Notes: generated by a model from the sequence alone, not told the origin. DNA of 64,000 bases from Pseudomonas sp. B28(2017) (GCF_002113025.1 NZ_NEJH01000008.1:124001-188000); one strand, 5' to 3'; positions 9,162 to 18,502 are shown, counted from the first letter of the stretch. Numbers and translations are program-made.

Positions 9162-9172
9162 GGTAGTGGCGC

Positions 9173-9628
9173 CTAACGGTGCAGTACATACTGCCCGACA
9201 AACCTCACCGCATCCTCATCACGGCCTTCATTGACGACCCGCGTATGCAGCGTCAACCGCGCTCGGCTATATCGCTGGAACGTGCTCAGGAATTTCTTCC
9301 AGATCACCGGATCCGGCGCCCGGCAAATGGCGTTGGCATCGCCCGTCACCGGCAGCGGGTAACTGATCTGCCCTTCCTGAATCACGATATGCCCGTCTGT
9401 AATGCCTTCTTCTTTAAGGCGCAAATGCAACCAGCCCCAACCGGCCAGTACCGCGCCGCAATACAGGCTGCCGCCGAACATGGTGCTCTTGTGATTGACG
9501 TTGGCTTCCAGCGGCAAGTGCAGGCGCAGTTGCTGGTCATGCCAGTCGAGCACCTTGAGGCCCATGTCCCGGGTGAGGGGAATGTCGTGATGGAGGACTG
9601 ATTCCAGTTGTCGACTGTCGCGGCTCAT
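9173..9628 (-). CDS. Thioesterase, YiiD C-terminal domain family
   Basis: 151 residues. The pattern HLPLEANVNHKSTMFGGSLY (about residues 36-55), with N-x-x-T-x-FGGS and then AGWGWLHLRL, is that of the YiiD_C thioesterase-like hotdog family (PF09500). GAGG precedes the ATG at 9628. It is convergent with cysQ across the inverted repeat. Substrate unknown. Confidence 0.82.
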   Translation of the reverse strand: MSRDSRQLESVLHHDIPLTRDMGLKVLDWHDQQLRLHLPLEANVNHKSTMFGGSLYCGAVLAGWGWLHLRLKEEGITDGHIVIQEGQISYPLPVTGDANAICRAPDPVIWKKFLSTFQRYSRARLTLHTRVVNEGRDEDAVRFVGQYVLHR

Positions 9629-9668
9629 TCAGAGGCCTCTTGCTTGAAGTGGATGATTGGACGGTAGC

Positions 9669-11063
9669 TCAGTCGAGGTCGTCAGGGTGCGCCGAGGCAC
9701 CACTGTCCGAGAAGCTCAAACCGTGTTTGCGCAGTTTATCGTGCAGGGTCTTGCGTGGTACGCCGAGGGCTTCGGCAACACTGCGCACGGAGCTGTGCGG
9801 GCGTGCCAGTTCGGCGGCAATGAGGGTTTTTTCGAAGTTCTCCACCTGCTCGCTCAAACCGCCGCTGACGACTTCGACCCTGTTGCCGGCGCTGCCATCC
9901 GGCGTGCTGTTGTCGAGGGCCAGTTCCAGCCCGAGGGCAAAACGCTCGGCCGCATTTTGCAGCTCGCGCACGTTGCCGGGCCAGGTATGGCGCAGCAGCA
10001 AGGCTCGATGTCCCGGTTGCAGTTCATGGGGCGGCAAGCCGTGGCGGGCACTGGCTTCATCGGCAAAATGCTGGAACAGCATCAGGGCGTCTTCGCCCCG
10101 TTCGCGCAGCGGTGGAATCCGCAATGGCGCGACGTTCAGGCGGTAATACAAGTCGGCACGGAAACGCCCTTGATCCGCTGCCTGGCGCAGGTCTTCCTTG
10201 GTGGCGGCGATGATGCGGATGTCCAGCGGGATCAGTTGATTGCCGCCCAGGCGTTCGACCACCCGTTCTTGCAACAAGCGCAGCAATTTGACCTGCACAT
10301 CCAGGCTCATGCTTTCGATTTCATCGAGGAACAAGGTGCCGCCATTGGCGAATTCGAACTTGCCGATGCGGCGTTTCTGCGCCCCGGTGAAGGCGCCGGG
10401 CTCGTGGCCGAACAGCTCGCTTTCGACCACTGATTCGGCCAGGGCACCGGCGTTGATCGCCACGAACGGTCCGTTGCGACGGTTCGATAAATCGTGCAGC
10501 GCCCGGGCCACGACTTCTTTGCCAGCGCCGGTTTCGCCGAGGATCAGCACATCGGCCTTGGTCGCGGCCAGGGCGCCAATCTGCTCGCGCAGGCGCAGCA
10601 TCGAAGGTGAGTGGCCAACCAGACGGGCGCTTAGCTCATTGCGGTCGCTCAGGGCCAACCGCAGGCTGCGGTTGTCCAGCACCAGCCGGCGCAGGGCCAA
10701 CGCGCGGCGCACGCTGTCAAGCAGGGCGTCGCTGGCAAACGGTTTTTCCAGAAAGTCATAGGCCCCGGCGCGCATGGCCTGTACGGCTAGCGGCACATCG
10801 CCGTGGCCGGTGATCAACAGCACCGGCAGCTCAGGGTCCTGGGCGTGCAGTTCGGTCAGCAGCTCCAGGCCGTCCATGCCGGGCATGCGGATGTCACTGA
10901 CCACTACCCCCGGCCAGTCGCGCTCCAGTTGCGCGGCCAGGCCCTTGGCTTCGGCCAGCGGCAGGATTTTCAGGCCGGCCAGATCCAGCGTTTGGCTCAA
11001 GGCCTGGCGCAAGTGGGGATCGTCGTCGATCAACACGACCTGAATGCGGTTGTCGATGGTCAT
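9669..11063 (-). CDS. dctD: Sigma-54-dependent response regulator DctD
   Basis: 464 residues. The receiver domain at about 1-125 has phospho-acceptor Asp in VVVSDIRMPGMDG. The AAA+ domain has Walker A GETGAGKE and the sigma-54 contact loop GAFTGA. The C-terminal Fis-type HTH is SVAEALGVPRKTLHDKLRKH. With DctB it should activate C4-dicarboxylate uptake genes. The start ATG overlaps the dctB stop (ATGA). No dctA or dctPQM is in the window, so the target is elsewhere. An AauR-like amino acid role is a less likely alternative. Confidence 0.88.
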   Translation of the reverse strand: MTIDNRIQVVLIDDDPHLRQALSQTLDLAGLKILPLAEAKGLAAQLERDWPGVVVSDIRMPGMDGLELLTELHAQDPELPVLLITGHGDVPLAVQAMRAGAYDFLEKPFASDALLDSVRRALALRRLVLDNRSLRLALSDRNELSARLVGHSPSMLRLREQIGALAATKADVLILGETGAGKEVVARALHDLSNRRNGPFVAINAGALAESVVESELFGHEPGAFTGAQKRRIGKFEFANGGTLFLDEIESMSLDVQVKLLRLLQERVVERLGGNQLIPLDIRIIAATKEDLRQAADQGRFRADLYYRLNVAPLRIPPLRERGEDALMLFQHFADEASARHGLPPHELQPGHRALLLRHTWPGNVRELQNAAERFALGLELALDNSTPDGSAGNRVEVVSGGLSEQVENFEKTLIAAELARPHSSVRSVAEALGVPRKTLHDKLRKHGLSFSDSGASAHPDDLD

Positions 11064-12877
11064 GCACTTCGGTCCTCGGACGGTTGCAGGCTCACGCCCG
11101 GTGCGCCTGCGCGCAGTTTCAGGGTAATCAGGGCGCCGCCCTCCTTGTGATTGGCGAACGACAGTTCACCGCCGAAGGCGCGCATCAGGGTTTCGCAAAT
11201 CGCCAGCCCCAGACCCAGGCCCTGGGTGCGGGTCTTGGTGGTGTAGAACGGCTCGCTGGCGCGCCCAAGGGCTTCCATGCAAAAGCCGGGGCCATTGTCA
11301 CGAATGTACAGGTTGACGCCATCGGCCGTGGATTGGGCACTCAGCCAGAGTTTACGTGGCGGGCCTTTTTCCGTCAGGGCATCCAGGGCGTTGGCCAGCA
11401 GATTGCCGAGTACCTGGCGCAGGCGGGTTTCCCCGGCCTCGACCCACAGGGTGGCGGCGGGCAAGTCGCGGATCAGTTCGACATCCATGCTGCGTCGGCG
11501 CTTGGCCAGCAAGGCCAGGGCATCATCCAGCGCCGGTTGCAGGGCGACGCTTTCCGGGGCATGGCGGTCGCGCCGGGCGAAGGCGCGCAGGTGGGCGATG
11601 ATCGAGGCCATGCGACCGGTCAATTCACTGATCAGCTTGAGGTTGCCGCGGGCATCGTCGGTGCGCTGGTGATCGAGCAGTACTTCGGCGTTTTCCGCGT
11701 AGCTGCGAATCGCTGCCAGCGGCTGGTTGAGTTCGTGGCTGATGCTCGCCGACATGGTGCCCAGTGCCGACAATTTGCCAGCCTGCACCAGGTCATCCTG
11801 GGCGCGTACCAGCTCCTGCTGAGCCTGTTCGCGCTCCAGCACTTCCTGTTTCAGGCGCCGGTTCAGGCCTTCGAGATCGCTGGTGCGCTCGGCGACCCGA
11901 CCCTCGAGTTCGCGACGGGCCTTGGCTTCGAAAGCAATGCGTTCGAGGTAATGGCGACGGCGCTGCATCATCAGGCCAAGCAACAGCATCAATACCAGCA
12001 GCGTTGCACCACCGATGGCCACCACCGTGCGCACCGGGCGGTCAATCAAGGTACGTGGGGCGAGGATGCTGACATTCCAGCCGGTTTCGGCGATCTGCTG
12101 GGTCTGGGTCAGCCAGGCATCGGGGTTGAGCTTCAGCGGTTTGGGCTCGCGGGTGGGATAGGGTTGAATCGCAGTGATGGCTTTGCTTTCTTCCTCGTTC
12201 AACGGGCGGGTCGAGCGGAATCGCCACTCCGGACGCGAGGTGAGAATGACCACGCCGTTGTGGTCGGTCAGCAGCAATTGTTCCGGGGTTTTGCCCCAGA
12301 GGCTTTCGGTGTGGTCAAGGTCGACCTTGACCACCAGCACGCCAACGATTTTTTCGCCATCGCGCACGCCGGCGGCGAAGAAGTAACCGCGCTTGGCGGA
12401 AGTCGTGCCCAGGCCGAAAAAGCGCCCGAGCTTCCCGGCCATGGCTTCGCTGAAATACGGCCGGAAGGAAAAATTGCGCCCGACGAAACTGTCGTGCTTG
12501 TCCCAGTTGGAGGCGGCCAGGGTCTTGCCGGTGGCGTCCATCAGGTACATGACTTCGGCGCCGGTCTGGGTCGCAATGTTTTTCAGCAGGCGGTTGGCAT
12601 TGCCTTGGGTGACGCCATCGTCCGGCGCACCGAGAGCGGCGCGCAGGGCCGGCAGGTCGCCGAGGATCTGCGGCAACACTTCATAGCGGTGCAGGGTACC
12701 CAGCAGGTTGGCGACGTAGAGATCGAGGGTCTGACGATTCTGGCTGGCCAACTCGCTGCGGTAATAACGCTCGGCGAGATGCTCCAGCGGCCACAGCAAC
12801 GGCGCCAGGCACAGTGCCAGCAGAGCCAGGCTGCGCCAACGGGGTCTGGGGGGGAGAGTCGGTTTCATGAGCAGCAT
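11060..12877 (-). CDS. dctB: C4-dicarboxylate sensor histidine kinase DctB
   Basis: 605 residues in the inner membrane. Membrane segments lie at about 15-32 and 298-318 and enclose a periplasmic double-Cache sensor. The sensor contains VMYLMDATGKTLAASNWDKH and NFSFRPYFSEAMAGK, typical of DctB. A coiled linker leads to the H-box SASISHELNQPLAAIRSYAE and an ATPase domain (NALDALTEK, DNGPGF, GLGLGLAI). It is coupled to dctD. Two in-frame ATGs (12877, 12868) are possible; the first has CAGG upstream and is preferred. Confidence 0.9.
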   Translation of the reverse strand: MLLMKPTLPPRPRWRSLALLALCLAPLLWPLEHLAERYYRSELASQNRQTLDLYVANLLGTLHRYEVLPQILGDLPALRAALGAPDDGVTQGNANRLLKNIATQTGAEVMYLMDATGKTLAASNWDKHDSFVGRNFSFRPYFSEAMAGKLGRFFGLGTTSAKRGYFFAAGVRDGEKIVGVLVVKVDLDHTESLWGKTPEQLLLTDHNGVVILTSRPEWRFRSTRPLNEEESKAITAIQPYPTREPKPLKLNPDAWLTQTQQIAETGWNVSILAPRTLIDRPVRTVVAIGGATLLVLMLLLGLMMQRRRHYLERIAFEAKARRELEGRVAERTSDLEGLNRRLKQEVLEREQAQQELVRAQDDLVQAGKLSALGTMSASISHELNQPLAAIRSYAENAEVLLDHQRTDDARGNLKLISELTGRMASIIAHLRAFARRDRHAPESVALQPALDDALALLAKRRRSMDVELIRDLPAATLWVEAGETRLRQVLGNLLANALDALTEKGPPRKLWLSAQSTADGVNLYIRDNGPGFCMEALGRASEPFYTTKTRTQGLGLGLAICETLMRAFGGELSFANHKEGGALITLKLRAGAPGVSLQPSEDRSA

Positions 12878-12959
12878 GCGCCTGAGGGTACAGGCGCATT
12901 ATGCCTAGGCTTGCGCGCGCAGTCTGCGCGGCAAGTGATGCAGCGATCGGGACGCTGAG

Positions 12960-13505
12960 TCAGGGAAAAACGTCGGCATCCTTGAACAGTGGCGCGGCCT
13001 GGTCCTTTGCGGACAGCAACGGCGCAGACTCCAGTTGCCAGTCGATGGCCAGGTCCGGATCGTCCCAACGAATGCTGCGCTCGGCAGACGGTGTGTAGTA
13101 GTCGGTGGTTTTATAAAGAAACTCGGCGTAGTCGCTCAGCACCACGAAACCGTGGGCGAAGCCTTCCGGTACCCAGAGTTGGCGATGGTTGGCGGCAGAC
13201 AGGCGCACGGCGACCCATTTACCGAAGTTCGGCGAGCTGCGGCGAATGTCCACAGTCACATCGAGTACTTCACCGTCGGTTACCCGGACCAGTTTGCCCT
13301 GGGTGTTTTCCAGTTGGTAATGCAAGCCGCGAAGTACGCCTTTTTGAGAGCGGGAGTGGTTGTCCTGAACGAATTGGGTGTCAAGGCCGGTGGCTTCTTT
13401 GAAAGCCCGGGCATTGAAACTCTCGTAGAAGAAACCACGTTCGTCACCAAAGACCTTGGGTTCGAGGATCAGAACACCGGGCAGGTCGGTGGTCACTACA
13501 TTCAT
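12960..13505 (-). CDS. rmlC: dTDP-4-dehydrorhamnose 3,5-epimerase RmlC
   Basis: 181 residues, start at 13505 with GGAGAACCACC upstream. The cupin fold epimerises dTDP-4-keto-6-deoxyglucose in dTDP-L-rhamnose synthesis. Signatures are EPKVFGDERGFFYESFN, QDNHSRSQKGVLRGLHYQ (catalytic His), EVLDVTVDIRRSSPNFG and WVPEGFAHGF. rmlA, rmlB and rmlD are not adjacent: dctB lies downstream and the divergent aminotransferase fusion upstream. In PAO1 (from memory) rmlC borders dctB as the last gene of rmlBDAC, so the other rml genes may have moved or been lost here. Confidence 0.93.
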   Translation of the reverse strand: MNVVTTDLPGVLILEPKVFGDERGFFYESFNARAFKEATGLDTQFVQDNHSRSQKGVLRGLHYQLENTQGKLVRVTDGEVLDVTVDIRRSSPNFGKWVAVRLSAANHRQLWVPEGFAHGFVVLSDYAEFLYKTTDYYTPSAERSIRWDDPDLAIDWQLESAPLLSAKDQAAPLFKDADVFP

Positions 13506-13695
13506 GGTGGTTCTCCGGCAGTGTGCGTTTGATGGCCGCCATTCTTGCGCAAAGCGCCGACGGGAGCGAGTGCTCAAGTAAAAATCTGCCGGCCTGTTCC
13601 AGCCCTTGTAAACGACGAGTACCGGTCCCGGGGGGTTGCGTATCGCCCTGAGCAGTGGCGATATAGGCGCCTAATAAAATTTCAGGGGTCGTTGT

Positions 13696-16608
13696 ATGTC
13701 GCTCGCCACGTTGATTCATCGCGCCAGTTTGCCCAGCCCGCAGGTGTCTGCGGAGCAAGCGCTAGAGCTGCTGGAAGAACACTACGGGCTCAGCGGCAGG
13801 TTGCAGGCCCTTGGCAGCCAGCAAGACCTGAACTACCGCGTCGACAGCGAGCGGGGACGTTTCGTCCTGAAAATCTGCCGTGGCGATTACTCGGTACTTG
13901 AGCTTCAGGCACAGCATGCCGGGCTCAAGCACTTGGGCGAGCATCCCGATGTCCATGTGCCGCGCGTCATCGCGGCGAAAAACGGCGCAGACCTGCTGTC
14001 TCTGGACGTTGGCGGCCAGGCAGTGCACGTTCGCCTGCTCGATTACATCGAAGGCCAGCCGCTGACGAGCCTCAGCCATTTCAACCCGACGGTGGTGTCC
14101 GGCTTCGGTCGCCTGTGCGGTGAAATGGACCTGGCCCTGGCGGACTTCGACCATCCGGGTCTGGTGCGAACCCTGCAGTGGGACGCCCGCCATGCTCACG
14201 CCCTGATCGCGCACTTGCTGCCGGTGATCAAGGATGAAGACCAGCGCAAACTGATCGTCGAAGCGTCCGGGCAAGCCGAGCGGCATTTGCAGCCACTGGA
14301 AGACAAACTGCCGGTGCAGGCCATTCACATGGACATCACCGACGACAATGTGGTGTGGCAGCGCGATGCGCAACGCCACTGGCAGCTGCAAGGCGTGATC
14401 GACTTCGGCGACCTGGTGCGCACCTGGCGCATAACCGATCTGTCGGTGACCTGCGCCGCGCTTCTGCATCATGGCGAGGGCGATCCGTTCTGCATCTTGC
14501 CAGCGGTACAGGCGTATCACGCGGTCAATCCGTTACAGCACGAAGAGCTGCTGGCGCTGTGGCCGTTGATCGTTGCTCGCGCGGCGGTGCTGGTGCTCAG
14601 TGGCGAACAGCAGGTCAGCATCGACCCGGGCAATGCCTACAGCCGCGACAATCTGGTGCATGAATGGGAAATCTTCCGTGTGGCCACGTCGGTGCCGTTG
14701 GCGTTGATGGAGGCGGCGATCCTCACGGCGGTCGGCCAGAATCTTCCGGCCATCGGCAGTGAAGGCTTTGCGCCGCTGTTGCCGAGCCTGGTGGGGCGTG
14801 AGTTCGCCTTGATCGACCTGGGAGTGCTCAGCCCGCATTTCGAGGCCGGGAACTGGGAGCAGGAGGGCGTCGACCAGCGCCTGCTGGATGAAGCGGCCGC
14901 GGCACATGGCCTGGTGGCCAGTCGTTACGGACAATACCGCTTGTCCCGCACCCGCCCGGACAGCGCCACTGAGCCTGATACTTGCCCGTTGCACGTCGAG
15001 TTGCGTGTGCCTCGGGGCACGGCGGTCGAAGCGCCGTTTGCCGGGGTGGTGCATCAGCCATCCGCCGGCGTGCTGCAACTGGACGGCCCGCATTTGAGTC
15101 TGCGGCTTTGGGGCGTCACGCCGTCGCTGCACAGCGGCGCTGCACTGGTCAAAGGCCAGGTGCTGGGTTCGGTCAGCGGACCCTTGATCGTGCAGTTGTG
15201 CCGTGGCGGGTCGATCGATGCGCCGTTGTTCTGCACGCCATCGCGCGCCGCCGCCTGGCAGGCGCTGTGCCCATCACCTGCCGCGTTGCTAGGGCTGGCT
15301 TGTGATGCTGAAGCAGAGCTCGACGGAGTGGCCTTGCTGGCACGCCGCAACGCCAGTTTCGCCCGTACGCAAAAGCATTATTACGTCGACCCACCGCGCA
15401 TCGAGCGTGGCTGGCGCAACCATTTGATCGACATGCAGGGGCGTTCCTACCTCGACATGCTCAACAACGTTGCGGTATTGGGCCACGGTCATCCGCGCAT
15501 GGCGGCGGTTGCCAGTCGCCAGTGGTCGTTGCTCAATACCAACTCGCGTTTCAACTACGCGGCCGTGGCCGAATTTTCCGAACGATTGCTGAAACTGTCC
15601 CCTGACGGCATGGACCGTGTGTTCCTGGTCAACAGCGGCAGCGAGGCCAACGACCTGGCGATTCGCCTGGCGTGGGCCTACAGCGGCGGCCGTGACATGC
15701 TCAGCGTGCTGGAGGCCTACCACGGCTGGACGGTGGGGGCCGACTCGGTGTCGACCTCGATCGCCGACAACCCCAAGGCCTTGAGCAGCCGCCCGGACTG
15801 GGTGCATCCGGTGACCGCGCCCAATACCTATCGCGGTGAGTTCCGCGGGCCGGACAGCGCGCCGGATTATGTGCGAAGCGTCGAACACAACCTGGCGAAA
15901 ATCGCCGGGCAGAAACGCCAACTGGCCGGTTTCATCTGCGAACCGGTGTACGGCAATGCCGGCGGTATTTCGCTGCCACCGGGCTATTTGCAGCAAGTCT
16001 ATGCAATGGTTCGGGCCCAGGGCGGCGTGTGCATCGCCGACGAAGTGCAGGTCGGCTACGGGCGCATGGGCGATTTCTTCTGGGGCTTCGAAGAGCAGGG
16101 CGTGGTGCCGGACATCATCACCATGGCCAAGGGCATGGGTAACGGCCAGCCGCTGGGCGCGGTCATCACCCGCCGGGAAATCGCCGAGGCGCTGGAGGCC
16201 GAGGGTTACTTCTTTTCGTCCGCCGGTGGCAGCCCGGTCAGTTGCCAGGTCGGCATGGCCGTGCTGGATGTGATGGAAGAGGAAAAACTCTGGGAGAACG
16301 CCCAGGTCGTTGGCGGGCACTTCAAGAAGCGCCTCGAAGCGTTGATCGATATTCATCCGTTAGTGGGCGCGGTGCATGGTTCCGGTTTCTACCTGGGTGT
16401 CGAACTGATCCGCAACCGCGAAACCCTGGAGCCGGCCACCGAAGAAACCACCGCACTGTGCGATCGCTTGCGTGAACTGGGGATCTTCATGCAGCCGACC
16501 GGCGATTACCTGAACATCCTCAAGATCAAGCCGCCGATGGTCACTTCGCGCCAGAGCGTGGATTTCTTCGTGGACATGCTGTCGAAGGTGCTGGCGGAAG
16601 GCTTGTAA
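13696..16608 (+). CDS. Three-domain fusion: APH-type kinase, LytM/M23-like domain, class III aminotransferase
   Basis: 970 residues. About 20-300 is an aminoglycoside-phosphotransferase-like kinase with the Brenner motif IHMDITDDNVVW (His211, Asp213) and VIDFGDLVRTW. About 430-510 resembles an M23/LytM or biotinyl-lipoyl-like beta domain (VPRGTAVEAPFAGVV) without a clear zinc HxH, so it is probably not a peptidase. About 560-970 is a class III PLP aminotransferase: VNSGSEANDLAIRLAW, ADEVQVGYGRMGDFFW, and PLP Lys812 in MAKGMGNGQPLGAV. Family knowledge: separate human homologues of the outer domains are hydroxylysine kinase and 5-phosphohydroxy-lysine phospho-lyase. The fusion may therefore phosphorylate an amino alcohol and then remove phosphate by elimination (inference). 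No obvious export signal. Confidence 0.9.
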   Translation: MSLATLIHRASLPSPQVSAEQALELLEEHYGLSGRLQALGSQQDLNYRVDSERGRFVLKICRGDYSVLELQAQHAGLKHLGEHPDVHVPRVIAAKNGADLLSLDVGGQAVHVRLLDYIEGQPLTSLSHFNPTVVSGFGRLCGEMDLALADFDHPGLVRTLQWDARHAHALIAHLLPVIKDEDQRKLIVEASGQAERHLQPLEDKLPVQAIHMDITDDNVVWQRDAQRHWQLQGVIDFGDLVRTWRITDLSVTCAALLHHGEGDPFCILPAVQAYHAVNPLQHEELLALWPLIVARAAVLVLSGEQQVSIDPGNAYSRDNLVHEWEIFRVATSVPLALMEAAILTAVGQNLPAIGSEGFAPLLPSLVGREFALIDLGVLSPHFEAGNWEQEGVDQRLLDEAAAAHGLVASRYGQYRLSRTRPDSATEPDTCPLHVELRVPRGTAVEAPFAGVVHQPSAGVLQLDGPHLSLRLWGVTPSLHSGAALVKGQVLGSVSGPLIVQLCRGGSIDAPLFCTPSRAAAWQALCPSPAALLGLACDAEAELDGVALLARRNASFARTQKHYYVDPPRIERGWRNHLIDMQGRSYLDMLNNVAVLGHGHPRMAAVASRQWSLLNTNSRFNYAAVAEFSERLLKLSPDGMDRVFLVNSGSEANDLAIRLAWAYSGGRDMLSVLEAYHGWTVGADSVSTSIADNPKALSSRPDWVHPVTAPNTYRGEFRGPDSAPDYVRSVEHNLAKIAGQKRQLAGFICEPVYGNAGGISLPPGYLQQVYAMVRAQGGVCIADEVQVGYGRMGDFFWGFEEQGVVPDIITMAKGMGNGQPLGAVITRREIAEALEAEGYFFSSAGGSPVSCQVGMAVLDVMEEEKLWENAQVVGGHFKKRLEALIDIHPLVGAVHGSGFYLGVELIRNRETLEPATEETTALCDRLRELGIFMQPTGDYLNILKIKPPMVTSRQSVDFFVDMLSKVLAEGL

Positions 16609-16620
16609 ACCCAACCCCAA

Positions 16621-16705
16621 GGAGCGAGCTTGCTCGCGATAGTGGTCTTCCAGTCAAAAAATGGTGACTGATATGGCCTCATCGCGAGCAAGCTCGTTCC
16701 TACAG
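16621..16705. repeat. Paired REP-like inverted repeat
   Basis: ggagcgagcttgctcgcgat at 16621 and its near reverse complement atcgcgagcaagctcgttcc at 16681. It is a lineage variant of the REP core. It sits right after the fusion gene stop. Confidence 0.85.
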
Positions 16706-16728
16706 GGGGTGCGGTTTTAATTCGATTG

Positions 16729-16804
16729 ATATCGGCTTTTAATCGATAATTTTTGTAGCTGTGGATTGACGGTGCTTTAAAAGCCGATATTTATCGGATA
16801 TAAA
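16729..16804 (+). promoter_or_regulatory. AT-rich operator-like inverted repeats before aguA
   Basis: A perfect 14-bp inverted repeat (ATATCGGCTTTTAA at 16729 and its complement ending 16790) flanks a possible -35 TTGACG (16766-16771). The right arm is continued by a second dyad, CCGATATTTATCGG (16784-16797), which would cover the -10 region. Such placement is typical of repressor control. The protein that binds is unknown; polyamine-responsive regulators such as AguR are candidates by family knowledge only. Confidence 0.5.
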
Positions 16805-16880
16805 GTCGCCACAGCCCACGGCGTTTACACATACGCTTCCATTTCTGTCAGGTATCAATGCCACTCTGGAGTCCTGAGCC

Positions 16881-17987
16881 ATGACCACGTTGAACAGCAC
16901 CCCTCGCGCCGACGGCTTCTATATGCCAGCCGAATGGGCACCCCAAACCCAGACCTGGATGATCTGGCCCGAGCGCCCGGACAACTGGCGCCTGGGTGGC
17001 AAACCGGCGCAAGCCGCGCACGTGGCAGTGGCCAAAGCCATCGCCCGATTCGAACCGGTGACCGTGGCGGTTTCCGCCGGCCAGTACGAAAACGCCCGTG
17101 CCCGTCTGGACGTGCCGAATATTCGCGTAGTGGAAATGTCCAGCGACGACGCCTGGGTTCGCGACTCCGGTCCGACCTTCGTCATCAACAACAGTGGCGA
17201 AGTCCGTGGCGTGAACTGGGATTTCAATGCCTGGGGCGGTTTTGACGGCGGCCTGTATTCGCCGTGGAACCGTGACTCGCAGGTCGGCGGCAAGATCCTC
17301 GAGATCGAGCGCAGCCCGCGCTATCGCACCGAAGGCTTCGTGCTCGAGGGTGGCTCGATTCACGTCGACGGCGAAGGCACGCTGATCACCACCGAAGAAT
17401 GCCTGCTCAACCGCAATCGCAACCCGCACATGAATCGCGCGGAAATCGAAGCGGTCCTGAGTGCGAACCTGGCTGTGGATAAAATCATCTGGCTGCCGGA
17501 TGGCTTGTTCAACGACGAAACCGATGGCCATGTGGATAACTTCTGCTGCTATGTGCGCCCGGGCGAAGTGCTGCTGGCCTGGACCGATGATCCACAGGAC
17601 CCGAACTACCCGCGCTGCCAGGCGGCGATGAAAGTGCTGCAAGGCAGCACCGACGCCAAGGGCCGCCCATTCACGGTGCACAAGATGCCGATTCCGGGTC
17701 CGCTGTTTGCGACCGAGGAAGAATGTGCCGGTGTCGATCCGGTCGATGGAACCCAGGAACGTAACCCGACTGTTCGTCTGGCCGGTTCCTACGTGAACTT
17801 CCTGATCGTCAACGGCGGCATTATCGCGCCGAGCTTTGACGACCCGCAGGATGGCCCGGCCAAGGAAATCCTGCAGAACCTGTTCCCGCAGCATGAAGTG
17901 GTGATGGTGCCTGGCCGCGAACTGTTACTGGGGGGCGGCAATATTCACTGCCTTACCCAGCAACAACCAGCGCCGCACAAGGAGTGA
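16881..17987 (+). CDS. aguA: Agmatine deiminase AguA
   Basis: 368 residues. It hydrolyses agmatine to N-carbamoylputrescine and ammonia in the arginine decarboxylase route to putrescine (cytoplasm). The guanidino-group-modifying fold is seen in MSSDDAWVRDSGPTFV, DGHVDNFCCYVRPGEVL and the C-terminal LLLGGGNIHCLTQQQP with the catalytic Cys. The start has TGGAGTCCTGAGCC upstream. aguB (N-carbamoylputrescine amidohydrolase) is not adjacent. The upstream fusion gene also acts on amino compounds, but the REP pair and a separate promoter suggest independent transcription. Confidence 0.94.
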   Translation: MTTLNSTPRADGFYMPAEWAPQTQTWMIWPERPDNWRLGGKPAQAAHVAVAKAIARFEPVTVAVSAGQYENARARLDVPNIRVVEMSSDDAWVRDSGPTFVINNSGEVRGVNWDFNAWGGFDGGLYSPWNRDSQVGGKILEIERSPRYRTEGFVLEGGSIHVDGEGTLITTEECLLNRNRNPHMNRAEIEAVLSANLAVDKIIWLPDGLFNDETDGHVDNFCCYVRPGEVLLAWTDDPQDPNYPRCQAAMKVLQGSTDAKGRPFTVHKMPIPGPLFATEEECAGVDPVDGTQERNPTVRLAGSYVNFLIVNGGIIAPSFDDPQDGPAKEILQNLFPQHEVVMVPGRELLLGGGNIHCLTQQQPAPHKE

Positions 17988-18057
17988 GTGAGGTTGTAAC
18001 ATCTTGAGTTGATTGCGAAATCCCTCAGGCTGTCAATCAGCCCGCTGCATTGCACAG

Positions 18058-18091
18058 AGCCCGCAGCCCGTCAGGGGTGCGGGCTTTTTTG
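18058..18091 (+). terminator. Rho-independent terminator after aguA
   Basis: AGCCCGCA and TGCGGGCT arms around GCCCGTCAGGGG, followed by six T. Confidence 0.8.
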
Positions 18092-18231
18092 TATCCGCTT
18101 GCCCACACTTCAGAAACCTTGGCACAGCTCTTGTATCTCTGCTGTTGTAACTCGGGGAGGGGGAGGACTTCGATGTTCTGTCATAAACCTTGGATAAGTT
18201 AGCCGCTCACAAACCGGGAGAGAGCGCGGAA

Positions 18232-18444
18232 ATGAACGCCGAAGTGAATGTAGTGAGTGACAAGGCGTTGCATCCCCTGGCAGTAAACAGCGAATCGCTC
18301 CAGATTCTGGCGCACTGGTTCAAGTCCAATGGAACGCGTCAGATCAGCGAAACTGATCCGCGCCGGACGATGATCGAGCGTTACCCCGCTGGTTTATTCA
18401 GCGAAGCGGAACTGGATGCGTTGTGGGATGTAATGGAAGGATAA
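18232..18444 (+). CDS. Small conserved hypothetical protein, 70 aa
   Basis: ATG at 18232 follows GGGAGAGAGCGCGGAA. The frame can be read from a TTG at 18190, but that has no better signal. The protein is acidic and soluble, without signal peptide or Cys. The C-terminal half (MIERYPAGLFSEAELDALWD) looks like a compact helical module. It has its own promoter gap and a strong terminator 22 bp after the stop, which supports a real monocistronic gene. No function is assigned. Confidence 0.65.
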   Translation: MNAEVNVVSDKALHPLAVNSESLQILAHWFKSNGTRQISETDPRRTMIERYPAGLFSEAELDALWDVMEG

Positions 18445-18466
18445 GAAGAACAACAACGGATTGATC

Positions 18467-18502
18467 AAAAAAAGCGCTGCCGGGATGGCAGCGTTTTTTT
18501 TT
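18467..18502 (+). terminator. Rho-independent terminator
   Basis: CGCTGCC, loop GGGA, TGGCAGCG, flanked by A6 and T9. It ends the 70-aa gene. Confidence 0.87.

Noticed and set aside
13696..16608. Active M23 peptidase in the fusion protein
   Set aside because: The beta domain lacks the HxxxD and HxH zinc ligands expected of an active LytM enzyme.
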